Origin: Sulfuritalea sp. | GTDB taxonomy: Bacteria > Pseudomonadota > Gammaproteobacteria > Burkholderiales > Rhodocyclaceae | Length of the DNA: 64,000 bases | Direction of reading: 5' to 3' | NCBI GenBank assembly: GCA_022842325.1 | Contig: JALHPU010000016.1 | Span: forward strand, 1-64,000 | Part shown: in pieces, positions 32,683 through 41,943 of the stretch | How positions within the stretch are numbered: position 1 is the first letter of the stretch | Layout: each line of letters begins with the position of its first letter | Position numbers and translations under genes: made by a program | The notes under the pieces: model-generated | What the model was told of the DNA's origin: nothing | The model's input: the letters and a program-made list of their open reading frames with translations, nothing else | Database searches by the model: none

Positions 32683-32988
32683 ATGGGACTGTTCGGAACG
32701 AAGAAGAAGGTCGAGGAAGTCGTTGCCGGCGGCGAAGCGACGCTTGCGGACGGCACGAGGATCGGCATCGCCCGCCGCGTCGATTGCCTGGGCGTTTCCT
32801 GTCCGCGACCGCAGCTGATGACCAAGAAGGCGGTCAATGAGGTTGCGGTCGGCGACATCATCGAGGTGCTGGCCGACAACCCCTCCTCGGTCGAGGCGCT
32901 GCCGCCCTTGTGCGACGAGCTGGATGCCACGCATCTGGAAACGGTCAAGGGGTCCAATTGCTGGCATATCTACATCCGCAAGGACTGA
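32683..32988 (+). CDS. TusA-like sulfur carrier
   Basis: A 101-residue TusA/SirA/YedF-family protein with the sulfur-binding motif DCLGVSCPRPQLMTKKAV, in which the CPxP cysteine carries a persulfide. An N-terminal extension of about 30 residues rich in Gly and Lys precedes the TusA fold; classical TusA proteins begin directly with the DxxGxxCP strand. It accepts sulfur imported by the YeeE/YedE pair or from a rhodanese and passes it on. The position between the transporter and the DsrE-like genes is typical of sulfur-trafficking clusters. Confidence 0.9.
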   Translation: MGLFGTKKKVEEVVAGGEATLADGTRIGIARRVDCLGVSCPRPQLMTKKAVNEVAVGDIIEVLADNPSSVEALPPLCDELDATHLETVKGSNCWHIYIRKD

Positions 32989-32992
32989 GGCC

Positions 32993-33202
32993 ATGTGGCA
33001 ACGACTGCTCCTGCGTTTTCTGGTCGCGCTCTCGGCGCTTGCCAGCATCGGCGGCTTTCTCTGGATGACCTTCGCACCGCCGCCGGGCATGAAGGCGACC
33101 AGGGACGGCGTGCCCTATTTCACGCCGCCCGTGGTGCATCCGGTCACCGGCCAGCCGGTGCCGGTGGAAACCCTGGTGCAGCATTACAAGGGAGGCAAGT
33201 GA
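32993..33202 (+). CDS. Small single-pass membrane protein of the sulfur cluster
   Basis: A 69-residue protein with one N-terminal membrane segment (LLLRFLVALSALASIGGFLWMTF) followed by a short Pro-rich periplasmic tail (FTPPVVHPVTGQPVPVETL). I recognise no family. It starts four bases after the TusA-like gene and its stop overlaps the next ATG (TGATG). It and the two genes that follow are small membrane-anchored or exported proteins and may be accessory subunits of the transporter. Confidence 0.65.
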   Translation: MWQRLLLRFLVALSALASIGGFLWMTFAPPPGMKATRDGVPYFTPPVVHPVTGQPVPVETLVQHYKGGK

Positions 33203-33294
33203 TGGTGTTCGACCTGCAAACCATTGCCCACGGCCTGCTGTTCTGCCTGGCTTTCGGCATGATGTACCTGGCATTTTTCAGCGATTCGCTGTGA
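33202..33294 (+). CDS. Micro membrane protein of 30 residues
   Basis: Thirty codons from ATG 33202, overlapping the previous stop, encode a short polar lead and one hydrophobic helix (AHGLLFCLAFGMMYLAFFS). A ribosome site GGGAGG lies eight bases upstream. The coupled start, the good ribosome site and the clean membrane helix support a real gene, although it is too short for a family call. Such micro-proteins often stabilise membrane complexes. Confidence 0.55.
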   Translation: MVFDLQTIAHGLLFCLAFGMMYLAFFSDSL

Positions 33295-33307
33295 ACGGAG
33301 AAGGCGT

Positions 33308-33583
33308 ATGTTGAATCGCACCGGTGTGATCTTCTGTTCCGTCAGCCTGGTCGTCACCGCCGTGGTCTGTGCCGCCGGTTTCTCGCTGGCGGCACTGCCG
33401 CGCGACACCGTCGCCGCGGCAAAGCAGCCGGCGCCGCCGGAAACCCTGCCCGAACTCGACCTGCCCGGCTTCGGCAAGGTGACGGTGATCGATCTGATGG
33501 GCTATTACATCGACAACCCGCCGGCGCCGGTCGGCGCCGCCGGCACGGCGCCCGCCGCGACGAAACGTTTCGGCGGTTGCTGA
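33308..33583 (+). CDS. Small anchored periplasmic protein of the sulfur cluster
   Basis: A 91-residue protein with one N-terminal membrane segment (VIFCSVSLVVTAVVCAAGFSLAAL) and a periplasmic tail that is Pro-rich and ends in a terminal cysteine (KRFGGC). No family is recognised. A C-terminal Gly-Gly-Cys end is reminiscent of carriers that hold sulfur on a mobile terminal cysteine, but that is speculation. It is followed directly by a rhodanese-like gene. A degenerate inverted repeat copy lies at 33529-33550. Confidence 0.6.
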   Translation: MLNRTGVIFCSVSLVVTAVVCAAGFSLAALPRDTVAAAKQPAPPETLPELDLPGFGKVTVIDLMGYYIDNPPAPVGAAGTAPAATKRFGGC

Positions 33584-33585
33584 GC

Positions 33586-34230
33586 ATGCGTGCCGCCTTG
33601 CTCGTCCTGGCCTTGCTCGCCGCACCGGCATGGGCGGCAAGCGACTTTGCCTACACGCAGAAAGTCGGCGCCGGCGCGACGGTGATCGACAGCCGGCCGC
33701 TGGCCGATTGCAAGCGCGCCAGCCTGCCCGGCGCACGTTGCCTGCCGGCCGAGGAGCTTCTCGATCCGCAGCGGCGCCTGCCGAGCGAGCGCGACATCCT
33801 CTGGCTGCTCGGCACCGCAGGTCTGGCCGGCAGCGAAGCCGCGCTGGTGATCGGCCAGGATGCAACGGCGCGCGATTTTGTCGCCGGCCTGCTCTACCTC
33901 GCCGGGCAGAAATCGGTGCGCGTCCTCAGCGGGCCTTTGCCGCGTCTGAATGGCCGTGCCGCCGGCGGCCGGGAGCGCGGCATGGTGCGCAGCGCGGTGT
34001 GGACGGCGCCGATGCGTGATGACTTGTGGGTGCTGGGCGCCGACATCCTGCGCGACAAGCCGACACTCGTCGCTGCCGACCGGCCCGTGCCGGCGGCGGC
34101 CAATGCGGTGGTGGTCGCGGATGATGCGTATCAAGCGATTGCACGCTTCACCCGCTTGCGCGCGGGCGAGGGGCTTGCCGTCCGCGTTCATCCCGGAAGC
34201 CTGGCCCTGGCGGCAGGGGGCGCGCGCTAA
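33586..34230 (+). CDS. Periplasmic rhodanese-like protein without catalytic cysteine
   Basis: A 214-residue exported protein (signal peptide, cleavage after AWA-ASD) with the rhodanese-like fold marks VIDSRPLADCKRASLPGARCLPAEEL and ALVIGQDATARDFVAGLLYLAGQKSVRVLSG. The position of the active-site cysteine loop is occupied by IGQDATARD, so it should not transfer sulfur itself. It could bind a sulfur compound or another protein. ATG 33586 is preferred to TTG 33577. An inverted dispersed repeat lies just after the signal sequence. Its stop overlaps the start of the next gene by one base. Confidence 0.65.
   Translation: MRAALLVLALLAAPAWAASDFAYTQKVGAGATVIDSRPLADCKRASLPGARCLPAEELLDPQRRLPSERDILWLLGTAGLAGSEAALVIGQDATARDFVAGLLYLAGQKSVRVLSGPLPRLNGRAAGGRERGMVRSAVWTAPMRDDLWVLGADILRDKPTLVAADRPVPAAANAVVVADDAYQAIARFTRLRAGEGLAVRVHPGSLALAAGGAR
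33661..33685 (-). repeat. Dispersed repeat, inverted copy 10 (inside the rhodanese-like gene)
   Basis: On the minus strand, CACCGTCGCGCCGGCGCCGAC-like sequence ends in TTT; it keeps the core GCCGGCGCCGACTTT but the outer part departs from the consensus. The host reads it as KVGAGAT, as at 18109. It may be partly coincidence of coding. Confidence 0.4.
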
Positions 34231-34520
34231 TGGATATCCTGTTTCATGTCGGCACGGCGGCGGGCGGGCGACTGCTGTATCCGCTGCTGCTCGCCGCCGC
34301 TCGTGCGAATTGTCGCGTCGGCGCCTTCTTCACCCATGAAGGCGTGCTCGGTCTGCGCGACACCGACCTCGCGGCGGCGCTGGCACAGGTCGAGCGCGCC
34401 GTGGTCTGCGAGGAATCCTGGCACCGCTTTCTGCCGGAACTGGCCTGTCCCGTCGAGGCCGGCAGCCAGACCACCAACAGCGCCCTGATGGGCGAGGCGC
34501 GCAAGGTGGTGAGCCTGTGA
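34230..34520 (+). CDS. DsrE-like protein 1
   Basis: A 96-residue cytoplasmic protein of the DsrE/F/H fold: ILFHVGTAAGGRLLYPLLLAAARANCRVGAFFTHEGVLGL fits the Rossmann-like start with a small-molecule loop. In DsrEFH and TusBCD these subunits form a heterohexamer that carries persulfide sulfur. The conserved cysteine of DsrE is in the second half of the family fold; here candidates are Cys29 (ARANC), one in VVCEESW and one in ELACPVEA. It is first of three such genes in a row, with a 4-base overlap to the second. Confidence 0.72.
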   Translation: MDILFHVGTAAGGRLLYPLLLAAARANCRVGAFFTHEGVLGLRDTDLAAALAQVERAVVCEESWHRFLPELACPVEAGSQTTNSALMGEARKVVSL

Positions 34521-34795
34521 GCGATAAAAAACTCCTGGTGCTGGCGCGGCACGACCATGCCGAGGCGATGCGCGTGGCCGCCGGCCTGACCATCTTCGGC
34601 CATCAGGTCGGCCTGGTGTTCATGACCGGGCCGGTGGCCGACACGCCGGAAAACGCCGCCAATGCCGAACTGCTGGAACTGACCGGCATAGCGCCGCAAA
34701 CCACCATCGCCGAAATGGCCGACGACTTGCCGCTGCTCGACGCCGCGGCCCTGGCCCAAGCGATGACCAGCGCCGACATCGTGCTTTCGCTGTGA
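34517..34795 (+). CDS. DsrE/DsrF-like protein 2
   Basis: A 92-residue protein with the DsrE-family pattern KKLLVLARHDHAEAMRVAAGLTIFGHQVGLVFMTGP and a C-terminal strand ending ADIVLSL. No cysteine is present in it, so by comparison with TusBCD it would be a structural subunit like TusC. It starts at GTG 34517 inside the end of the previous gene. The C-terminal end repeats the pattern of the next gene (AADLVVST), supporting a three-subunit set. Confidence 0.7.
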   Translation: MSDKKLLVLARHDHAEAMRVAAGLTIFGHQVGLVFMTGPVADTPENAANAELLELTGIAPQTTIAEMADDLPLLDAAALAQAMTSADIVLSL

Positions 34796-34802
34796 GAACA
34801 TC

Positions 34803-34988
34803 ATGCACATCCTGCAACTGAATACCGGTCTGTTTCCCGACGCCCAGACCGTGATCGCCGCGCTGCGGCAGGCAACACCGGCGCATCGCGTCGATGTCGT
34901 CGATATCCGGCGTCCGGACCTGCAGCAAAGCGACTGGGACGGTGTCATTGCCGCCATCCTGGCCGCCGATCTGGTTGTCAGCACCTAG
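34803..34988 (+). CDS. DsrH/TusB-like small subunit
   Basis: A 61-residue protein beginning MHILQLNTGLFPDAQTVIAAL and ending DGVIAAILAADLVVST. Length and position suggest the DsrH/TusB-like member of a three-subunit sulfur relay, but it is shorter than the usual ~95 residues, so it may be a reduced form. No cysteine is present. It lies 7 bases after the second DsrE-like gene and 46 bases before the rhodanese. Confidence 0.5.
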   Translation: MHILQLNTGLFPDAQTVIAALRQATPAHRVDVVDIRRPDLQQSDWDGVIAAILAADLVVST

Positions 34989-35034
34989 CAGTAACACCCC
35001 GCAGCACCCACAAAACCTGATGGAGGAGAGACTC

Positions 35035-35964
35035 ATGAACAATATATTGATGAATCGCGGGCGGTCGTTCTGGCTGGCCCTGAGCTTGTTGTTCGGTTTC
35101 ATCGGCACTGCCTTCGCCGCCGATCCGCTGGTCGATGCTGCGTGGGCCAAGGCCAATGCCGGCAAGCCGGGGATCGTTTTCATTGACTTCCAGCCTCCTG
35201 CCGACTTCATGCGCGGCCACATTGCCGGGTCGGTCAATAGCAACTATGGCAAGGACGGCTGGCGCGAAGAGAGCGCCAACAAGGTGCCGGACATGCTGCC
35301 GGCCAAGCTCGACGTTCTCGCCGAGATGATCGGCAAGCTCGGCATCGACAATTCCACCCATGTGGTTCTGGTGCCCCCGGGCATGTCGTCGACCGATATG
35401 GGTATCGGTACCCGGGTGTATTGGACTTTCAAGGTACTCGGACATGACAATGTGTCGCTGCTGGACGGTGGCATGGCGGGATATGCCAAGGACAAGGCCA
35501 ACCCGTTGCAAAACGGCGCCGCCAAGACGGAGCCAAAAACCTTCAAGATCAGTCTGCGCAAGGAAATGATAGCGACCGCCGACGACATCAAGAAAGCCAG
35601 GGCCGCCGGCGTACCGCTGATCGACAATCGTCCGGAAGACCAGTTTGTCGGCATCAACCGGCATCCCAAGGCAACCGCGAGCGGCACGCTCGAGGGCGCA
35701 AAAAATCTTCCCAACGGCTGGATGACGGTCAATGGCATGGGCGAGTTCCGCAAGAAGGTGCAGCTCGAACAGCTGTACAAGCTGGCCGGCGTACCGACCA
35801 GCGGCGAGCAGATCAATTTCTGCAATACCGGACACTGGGCATCCGTCGGCTGGTTCGTTTCCAGCGAGTTGATGGGCAACAAGAAGGTCAAGCTCTATGA
35901 CGGTTCCATGGTCGAATGGACCATCATCAAGGCCGGCGCGGTAGAGCAGAAGGTCAAGATCTAA
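35035..35964 (+). CDS. Periplasmic two-domain rhodanese 2
   Basis: A 309-residue exported sulfurtransferase with a signal peptide (cleavage after AFAA) and two rhodanese domains. The active loop NFCNTGHWAS in the C-terminal domain holds the catalytic cysteine; CNTGHWA(S/A) loops are typical of a periplasmic group often found near sulfur-oxidation or molybdoenzyme genes. The N-terminal domain has no cysteine and instead reads LVPPGMSSTDMG. It differs in its loop from the rhodanese at 20586. The ribosome site is GGAGGAG at 35023. Confidence 0.9.
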   Translation: MNNILMNRGRSFWLALSLLFGFIGTAFAADPLVDAAWAKANAGKPGIVFIDFQPPADFMRGHIAGSVNSNYGKDGWREESANKVPDMLPAKLDVLAEMIGKLGIDNSTHVVLVPPGMSSTDMGIGTRVYWTFKVLGHDNVSLLDGGMAGYAKDKANPLQNGAAKTEPKTFKISLRKEMIATADDIKKARAAGVPLIDNRPEDQFVGINRHPKATASGTLEGAKNLPNGWMTVNGMGEFRKKVQLEQLYKLAGVPTSGEQINFCNTGHWASVGWFVSSELMGNKKVKLYDGSMVEWTIIKAGAVEQKVKI

Positions 35965-35967
35965 TCG

Positions 35968-36582
35968 GTGCGCATCCGCCTGCTACTCGTCGCCCTGGCG
36001 GCAGCGTGTTGCTGCGCTGCCGCCCAGGCCGCGGGAGAACACGAACGGCGGCTGGCGGCCGAAGTCACCGTGATGGCGGGTGACGTGCGCCGCCTGATGG
36101 CCGCAGAAGGCGGACCGCTGGAACGCGAGGGGCTGGTCAAGCGCCTGAACGGGGCGCTGTCTTCGCTGCCGATGTTGCTGCGCCGGGCCAACGGCGATCC
36201 ACTCCCGGTGGTTGCGATGCGTGCCTCGAGCGCGCGCGGTGACTGGCGCGGGCTTGCCGCCGCGCTGGCGACGCTGAAACGGCAGTATCCCTTCGATGCG
36301 CGGGCTCTGTTGCCCGTCTCGCCTACCCCCGAAATGCTGGCGCTTGGCGCGTCGATTCACCGCTCGACTTGTGCCGGCTGCCACGATGCCGCCGGCGCAG
36401 ACAGCCTGCTGCCGGCGAAGAATCTCACTGTCCAGTTGAAGAGCATGCCGCGTGAGGAATTCGCCGCCCGCCTGCTGCTCGGGGTGCGCGGCGATCGAAC
36501 GACCGGCTTGCGCAATCCTTTCAGCGATGCCGAGCTTGCCGCGCTGATTGCGCTTTATTCAATGGCGGCAGGCACACGCTGA
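35968..36582 (+). CDS. Monohaem cytochrome c, periplasmic
   Basis: A 204-residue exported cytochrome with a signal peptide (cleavage after AQAA), a helical N-terminal part without haem (residues ~25-115), and a C-terminal class I-like domain with the single motif STCAGCHDAAG and the late methionine segment ALYSMAAG as possible distal ligand. It starts at GTG 35968, three bases after the rhodanese, so the two are likely one transcript; it could carry electrons from periplasmic sulfur oxidation. The gene is convergent with arxR, with a dispersed repeat between them. Confidence 0.82.
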   Translation: MRIRLLLVALAAACCCAAAQAAGEHERRLAAEVTVMAGDVRRLMAAEGGPLEREGLVKRLNGALSSLPMLLRRANGDPLPVVAMRASSARGDWRGLAAALATLKRQYPFDARALLPVSPTPEMLALGASIHRSTCAGCHDAAGADSLLPAKNLTVQLKSMPREEFAARLLLGVRGDRTTGLRNPFSDAELAALIALYSMAAGTR

Positions 36583-36607
36583 CCCGTGCCGCCGGCGCCG
36601 ACTCCTG
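36583..36607 (+). repeat. Dispersed repeat, copy 11 (between convergent genes)
   Basis: It reads CCCGTGCCGCCGGCGCCGAC then TCCTG and fills nearly the whole 28-base spacer between the cytochrome gene and arxR. Confidence 0.65.
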
Positions 36608-36610
36608 CGC

Positions 36611-39407
<2,797 letters not shown>

Positions 39408-39411
<4 letters not shown>

Positions 39412-40313
39412 TTCCGGCTTCTCGCCAGGATGCGCGCCATGGCGGCGATGTCCTCGAACAACAGATCGCTGCCCGGGGTGAAGCCATCGAGGTTGAGGGT
39501 CTTAAGCAGGCGGGAGCCCTGCGTGTCGCGGGTCATCGAGAGCAGCACGTTCTGCATTTTGCGAAAGCTGTCGTTGCCAATGCCGGCCCGGGCGACGAAA
39601 GGCGGATAACCCAGTTCCGGCGAGCGGCTGACGATGCGTGTGGCGGCGGTGAGGTCGGGGTGTACCAGGCTCAAGGTATCCCAGACATAGCCATCGACGG
39701 AGCCGCCCTGGGCCAGGCCGACGCCGACCGCTTCGATCACCTTGCGATGGCCCCAGGTGAAGAAACTGCGCGAGAAAAAAGTGGCAGGATCTTCCCCGGC
39801 ACGCAGCAACTGGTATTGGGGATAGAGGTAGCCCGAGTTGGAGTCCGGGTCGGAGTAGGCAAATATCCGTCCGCGCAGATCTTGCAGCGAGCTCGTGCTG
39901 GTGTCGCTCGCCGGCACGATGAAGTAGGCCTGGTAGAGCGGATTGCCGTGGTAAAGCGGCACCGCCAGCAGCCGCATCTCCCGCTTGAAGCGCACATACG
40001 GAAATCCGCACAGCCAGGCGAAGTCGATCTTGCCGCTACGGATCAGTTCGACGATCTCCCGATAGCTGCCGCGCTGGACAAACTGGATCGGTACGCCCAT
40101 CCGGTCTGCCAGATAGATACGCAACAGCTTCAGGAAATCGAGCTGGTCGTCGAGAAATACCGGGGTCAGGCCGATGCGGATTTCGCTCGCGGGCGCGGCG
40201 TGCGACTCCGTGCCGCGCAGCAGAGGCAATGCAGCAGTGCAAGACAAGAGTTGCAGGATCTGGCGACGGCGCATGGCTGGACGGGCTGGAGATTCTCCGG
40301 GGCGATGGTTCAT
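39408..40313 (-). CDS. arxX: PhnD-like periplasmic binding protein, ArxX-like
   Basis: A ~301-residue exported protein of the phosphate/phosphonate (PhnD) binding family: IRIGLTPVFLDDQLDFLKLLRIYLADRMGVPIQFV at the start of the mature part and DFAWLCGFPYV in the middle. An N-terminal RRRQILQLL signal could be Tat- or Sec-type. Such proteins serve as sensing subunits for adjacent kinases, as with ArxX or AioX-type systems. No ABC permease or ATPase is nearby, which supports sensing rather than uptake. Starts at 40313 or 40274 are both possible. Confidence 0.83.
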
Positions 40314-40353
40314 TGTCGAACGGTATGCGTCGCCAGGCAAGCTCGGCAAACCT

Positions 40354-40369
40354 GTTACCGACAGGTAAC
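40354..40369. promoter_or_regulatory. Palindromic activator site, ArxR candidate (UAS1)
   Basis: GTTACC-GACA-GGTAAC is a perfect 6-4-6 palindrome about 100 bases upstream of the arxB' sigma-54 promoter, a normal enhancer distance. A related site lies at 41656. Confidence 0.65.
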
Positions 40370-40455
40370 GATCGCCGTCGCCGCAAATCGAGGCACACCA
40401 ATGCGATCCCGGCTTTGGTTAGTAACAACGCGGGTAGCCAGCTTTTCTCCGCTGC

Positions 40456-40471
40456 TGGCGCGCTTGTTGCA
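40456..40471 (+). promoter_or_regulatory. Sigma-54 promoter of arxB'
   Basis: TGGCGCGCTTGTTGCA matches the -24/-12 consensus TGGCAC-N5-TTGCA at all but one position. It is 187 bases before the arxB' start. Confidence 0.75.
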
Positions 40472-40657
40472 TTACTCCGGCCTGCGGTGTGAATTGCACT
40501 CCCGAGCGCGCCGCGACGATCGTTCTCTACGAGGGGAATGTTGGCCCGCCTCCGGCGACCCCCTGCTTGGGGCGGGCAGTTTTTTGCGGGCAGGCCAGCG
40601 CCGGGCGATTGCCGCGGAGGAATAGAGCGAGCGGAGGGTAAGGAGATACACGTCGTT

Positions 40658-41854
40658 ATGAGTCCGAGCAAGGCTCCTTTGGAGCTCAAGTACCTGCCGC
40701 TGCGCAGCAATCATCCGCTCGGCCTGCAGGAAGACGCCTGCATGCCGCTGCGCGCGCCGCGCTATGCGACCTGTCGGGCCTGCGAAGACATCTGCCCGGT
40801 GCAGGCGCTGCACGTCGAAGAGACCGTGATTCAGCTGCAGGACCAGTGCGTGCGCTGCGGTCGTTGCGCTGCAGCATGCCCGATGGGCGCCCTCGGCCAG
40901 CCCGGTTTTTCGGTTCCCGAGGTGTCGCGCAAGGAGACCCGGCCGCTGAGCGTCGACTGCTGGAAGGTTCCCGCAAAACTTACCCCCGACGAATCGCTGC
41001 GCGTACCTTGCCTGGGCGGCCTCAGTCCAGGGCGGATCCTTGAACTGGTAGCGGCGGCAGGGCCGCGCGCCGTCGAACTGCTCGATCGCGGCTGGTGCGC
41101 TACCTGCGGTGCCGGTGGTGCCGGGGAGCATCCCGCGGCCGTTAACCTGGCACTCGCGCGGACCCTGCTCGAAGCCGCCGGATCGGGCGCGGATCGCCTG
41201 CCGCGACTGCGTATACTGCACCTGCCCGCCGATCTGATGCCGGCAGAGATTCCGCCACCGGTCAGCGAAAACAAAATGTCGCGACGCAGCTTTTTCAGCG
41301 CGCTGACCGCCAAGGCCACCGTCGCGGTAGATCAGTTGCGGCCGCTGCCCGAGGCGGAAACCCGGCGTCGGCGCGGCTTCGAGCGGGAACCGGTGCCATC
41401 GCGGGAAAGGCAGCGCGTGCTGTTCGCCATGGAACGGATTGCCCAGTCCGCCTGGCTGGCACCGCCGCCCGGCCTGTTTCAGCGCGTCGAAGTTTCGGCG
41501 GACTGCAGCAACCACCAACTCTGCGCCAGCATCTGTCCCACCGGGGCGCTGGCGGTGTTCGAGCAGGGCAGTCGCAGCGAACTGATGTTCGATACCCAGT
41601 TGTGCATCGGCTGCAGCGAATGCCGTGCGATCTGCCCGTCCGGCGCCTTGAGCCTATTACCAAACGGTTACGCCGCAAGTGGCGAAACGTTACCGGATCG
41701 CCCCATTCGCCTGACCTCGTTCGGCGAAAGGAGCTGCCCGGAATGCGGCCAGAGCTACACCGACAGCAACGACGCAGACCTTTGCCCACAGTGCGAAAAG
41801 CGCCGCAACCTGGCGAGTTCGGCCTTTCAATCCCTGTTCGGATCGCGCGGCTAA
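40658..41854 (+). CDS. arxB': Multi-cluster ferredoxin-like protein ArxB'
   Basis: A 398-residue iron-sulfur protein without an obvious signal peptide at the chosen start. Two pairs of [4Fe-4S] motifs are present: CRACEDICP with CVRCGRCAAACP in the N-terminal third, CSNHQLCASICP with CIGCSECRAICP in the C-terminal third, plus a zinc-ribbon-like end (CPECGQ, CPQC). A twin-arginine-like MSRRSFFSAL appears mid-protein. It precedes arxA and has its own sigma-54 promoter. Its exact role is unknown; a ferredoxin at this place is characteristic of arx clusters. Its start has a rather distant AGGAG. Confidence 0.8.
   Translation: MSPSKAPLELKYLPLRSNHPLGLQEDACMPLRAPRYATCRACEDICPVQALHVEETVIQLQDQCVRCGRCAAACPMGALGQPGFSVPEVSRKETRPLSVDCWKVPAKLTPDESLRVPCLGGLSPGRILELVAAAGPRAVELLDRGWCATCGAGGAGEHPAAVNLALARTLLEAAGSGADRLPRLRILHLPADLMPAEIPPPVSENKMSRRSFFSALTAKATVAVDQLRPLPEAETRRRRGFEREPVPSRERQRVLFAMERIAQSAWLAPPPGLFQRVEVSADCSNHQLCASICPTGALAVFEQGSRSELMFDTQLCIGCSECRAICPSGALSLLPNGYAASGETLPDRPIRLTSFGERSCPECGQSYTDSNDADLCPQCEKRRNLASSAFQSLFGSRG
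41656..41671. promoter_or_regulatory. Palindrome-like activator site inside arxB' (UAS2)
   Basis: ATTACC-AAAC-GGTTAC is close to the palindrome at 40354 and lies about 200 bases before the sigma-54 promoter of arxA, inside the arxB' coding sequence. A further half site, CGTTACC, follows at 41688. Both are candidate ArxR enhancers. Confidence 0.55.
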
Positions 41855-41862
41855 AACCATCC

Positions 41863-41878
41863 TGGCACGAGGGTTGCA
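41863..41878 (+). promoter_or_regulatory. Sigma-54 promoter of arxABC
   Basis: TGGCACGAGGGTTGCA is a perfect -24/-12 element (TGGCACG-N4-TTGCA). It lies in the 89-base spacer between arxB' and arxA, so arxA has its own regulated promoter. Confidence 0.9.
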
Positions 41879-41943
41879 GAGGAGACCCTGCTTTTGTGCT
41901 TCGGATCAGCCGGGGCATTCGACAATAACGAGGAGGATGTGGA

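Larger units (their letters stand above)
40314..40657. promoter_or_regulatory. Divergent arxX/arxB' control region
   Basis: A 344-base spacer without a gene. It contains a palindrome GTTACCGACAGGTAAC at 40354-40369, a smaller one GTTAGTAAC at 40418-40426 and a sigma-54 promoter at 40456-40471. The rest, including the ~185 bases between the promoter and arxB', shows no clear ORF with family character. The ribosome site AGGAG is at 40641. Confidence 0.75.

Noticed and set aside
34762-34785. Further dispersed repeat copy (CCAGCGCCGACATC) in the second DsrE-like gene
   Set aside because: Only the central 11 bases match; the GCCGT part and the tail are missing, so it is probably chance coding similarity.
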